DNA of 6,630 nucleotides from an uncultured Collinsella sp. Its GTDB lineage: Bacteria > Actinomycetota > Coriobacteriia > Coriobacteriales > Coriobacteriaceae. The DNA is taken from positions 1 to 6,630 of the forward strand of contig USKV01000085.1 of the NCBI GenBank assembly GCA_900555355.1, read 5' to 3'. A program made the position numbers and the translations under genes. Below are positions 5,641 to 6,630 of this stretch, piece after piece. The notes under the pieces are model-generated. The model made no database searches and had not been told where the DNA came from. It saw only the letters and a list, made by a program, of their open reading frames with translations. How positions within the stretch are numbered: the first letter of the stretch is position 1; each line of letters begins with the position of its first letter.

Positions 5641-6622
5641 AGTTGCCGTAACCTCCCCTCTCCTGGTCGCGGATAACGTGGCCGCCCTCGAGGGCGATCA
5701 CGCGACGGTGCATGCTATCGACCATCTCGCGGTCGTGCGTAGCGACGATCACGGTGGTACCGGTGCGGTTAATGCGCTCGAGCAGCTTCATGATGCCCAG
5801 CGAAATCGCCGGGTCGAGGTTACCCGTGGGCTCGTCGCAGATCAGCAGCGGCGGACGGTTGACCATAGCGCGGGCGACGGCAACGCGCTGCTGCTCGCCA
5901 CCGGAAAGCTGGTCGGGCAGCGAGTCCATCTGATCGGCCAGACCGACCAGACGCAGCACCTCGGGCACCTGGCTGCGAATAACGCCCTTGGGTTTGCCGA
6001 TGCACTGCAGGGCAAACGCCACGTTTTCGTAGGCGGTCTTTTGCGGCAGAAGCTTAAAGTCCTGGAACACGGCACCAATCTGGCGGCGCAGGAACGGAAC
6101 CTTGCGGTTCTTGATCTTCATGAGGTCCTGACCGGCAACCAGGATGCGGCCGCTCGTCGGCTTGACGTCGCGGTTGAGCGTCGACAGCAGCGTGGTCTTA
6201 CCCGAGCCGGAGTGACCGACCAAAAAGACGAACTCGCCCGGATAGATCTCGATGTTGATGTCGTCGAGTGCGGGCTTGTTGGGCTGCGCCGGATAGATCT
6301 TGGTGACGTGCTCCATAAGGATGACGGGCTCGACACCGGCCTGCTTGGCCATCTTTTTGCGGCTGGCTTGCGGGTCGATGGGCGCAAACACCGACGTAAA
6401 ATCGGGGTTGTTGAGCGCGTTATCGAGGCTTGCGACCTCGGCCGCCTGATCGCTTTCGACCACCGGGGCAGCAGGCTGCGTGGGATCGGGAATAGCGGCA
6501 AAGAGACCGGACTGTGCAGGCTGAGGAGCCGGCGTCGCAGGGGCCATGGGGTCGGGAATGCCGGCCATGGTAGGCTGCGGCGTGGCGGCGCCAGCCTGAG
6601 GCTGCTCCACGCGAGCGGTCAC
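5627..6622 (-). CDS. ftsE: Cell division ATP-binding protein FtsE with long N-terminal extension (possibly 5'-partial)
   Basis: FtsE is the cytoplasmic ATPase that drives FtsX. The ABC domain occupies about 100-320 of 331 residues. It shows Walker A GHSGSGKTT (136-144), the Q-loop Gln187 (AVFQDFKLLP), signature LSGGEQQ (239-245), Walker B LLICDEPTGNLDP (259-271) and H-loop His296 (ATHDREMV). A standard FtsE begins near residue 100 and has about 220-230 residues. The preceding part is rich in Pro, Ala and Gln, repeats IPDP (22-25 and 44-47) and looks disordered. Codon 91 (ATG) has no ribosome binding site, so the extension is probably translated. The GTG at 6622 is the first possible start visible, but the frame stays open (GCT, CAG) to the window edge, so the true start may lie outside. 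The frame ends inside ftsX. Confidence 0.92.
   Translation of the reverse strand: MTARVEQPQAGAATPQPTMAGIPDPMAPATPAPQPAQSGLFAAIPDPTQPAAPVVESDQAAEVASLDNALNNPDFTSVFAPIDPQASRKKMAKQAGVEPVILMEHVTKIYPAQPNKPALDDINIEIYPGEFVFLVGHSGSGKTTLLSTLNRDVKPTSGRILVAGQDLMKIKNRKVPFLRRQIGAVFQDFKLLPQKTAYENVAFALQCIGKPKGVIRSQVPEVLRLVGLADQMDSLPDQLSGGEQQRVAVARAMVNRPPLLICDEPTGNLDPAISLGIMKLLERINRTGTTVIVATHDREMVDSMHRRVIALEGGHVIRDQERGGYGNYGTN
5651..5664 (-). promoter_or_regulatory. Ribosome binding site of ftsX inside ftsE
   Basis: AGGAGAGGGGAGGT lies ten bases before the ftsX ATG and within the last codons of ftsE. Ribosomes finishing ftsE would be delivered next to the ftsX start, which suits a complex needing matched subunits. 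Confidence 0.65.
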
Positions 6623-6630
6623 AGCCTGAA

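Overview
The window most resembles a chromosomal segment of a high-GC Coriobacteriia-type actinobacterium (Collinsella-like). I infer this from the protein style of FtsE, FtsX and RNase R and from a GC content of roughly 65% in sampled stretches of those genes; no database search was possible. Every gene is on the minus strand, so the biological reading order runs from 6630 down to 1.

Right part (4662-6630): ftsE, possibly truncated at the window edge, overlaps ftsX by 14 nt. The two encode the ABC-type complex that couples cell division to peptidoglycan hydrolysis. A strong rho-independent terminator follows ftsX. FtsE carries an unusual Pro/Ala-rich N-terminal extension of about 100 residues. 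Middle part (2394-4584): rnr, encoding the 3'-5' exoribonuclease RNase R, with its own ribosome binding site and terminator.

Left part (1-2303): a small serine recombinase (resolvase/invertase family), then an AT-rich 169-bp intergenic region, then a low-GC (about 45%) gene for an AlgI/DltB-type membrane-bound O-acyltransferase, then the first 11 codons of another gene. The acyltransferase reading frame is broken by an apparent one-base deletion near 1061-1080.

The most interesting structure is the 1512-1673 region. It has two inverted recombination-site-like sequences with central dinucleotides at 1524-1525 and 1660-1661. They share a perfect 10-bp core (14/16 over a wider stretch) and lie between the end of the recombinase gene and the acyltransferase start. 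Between them is an extended -10 promoter (TGCTATAAT) that points away from the acyltransferase gene. I read this as an invertible promoter switch flipped by the adjacent recombinase, captured in the OFF orientation, controlling a cell-surface polysaccharide or peptidoglycan O-acylation operon. In this arrangement the promoter would instead transcribe antisense into the recombinase gene. Inversion itself is inferred, not observed.
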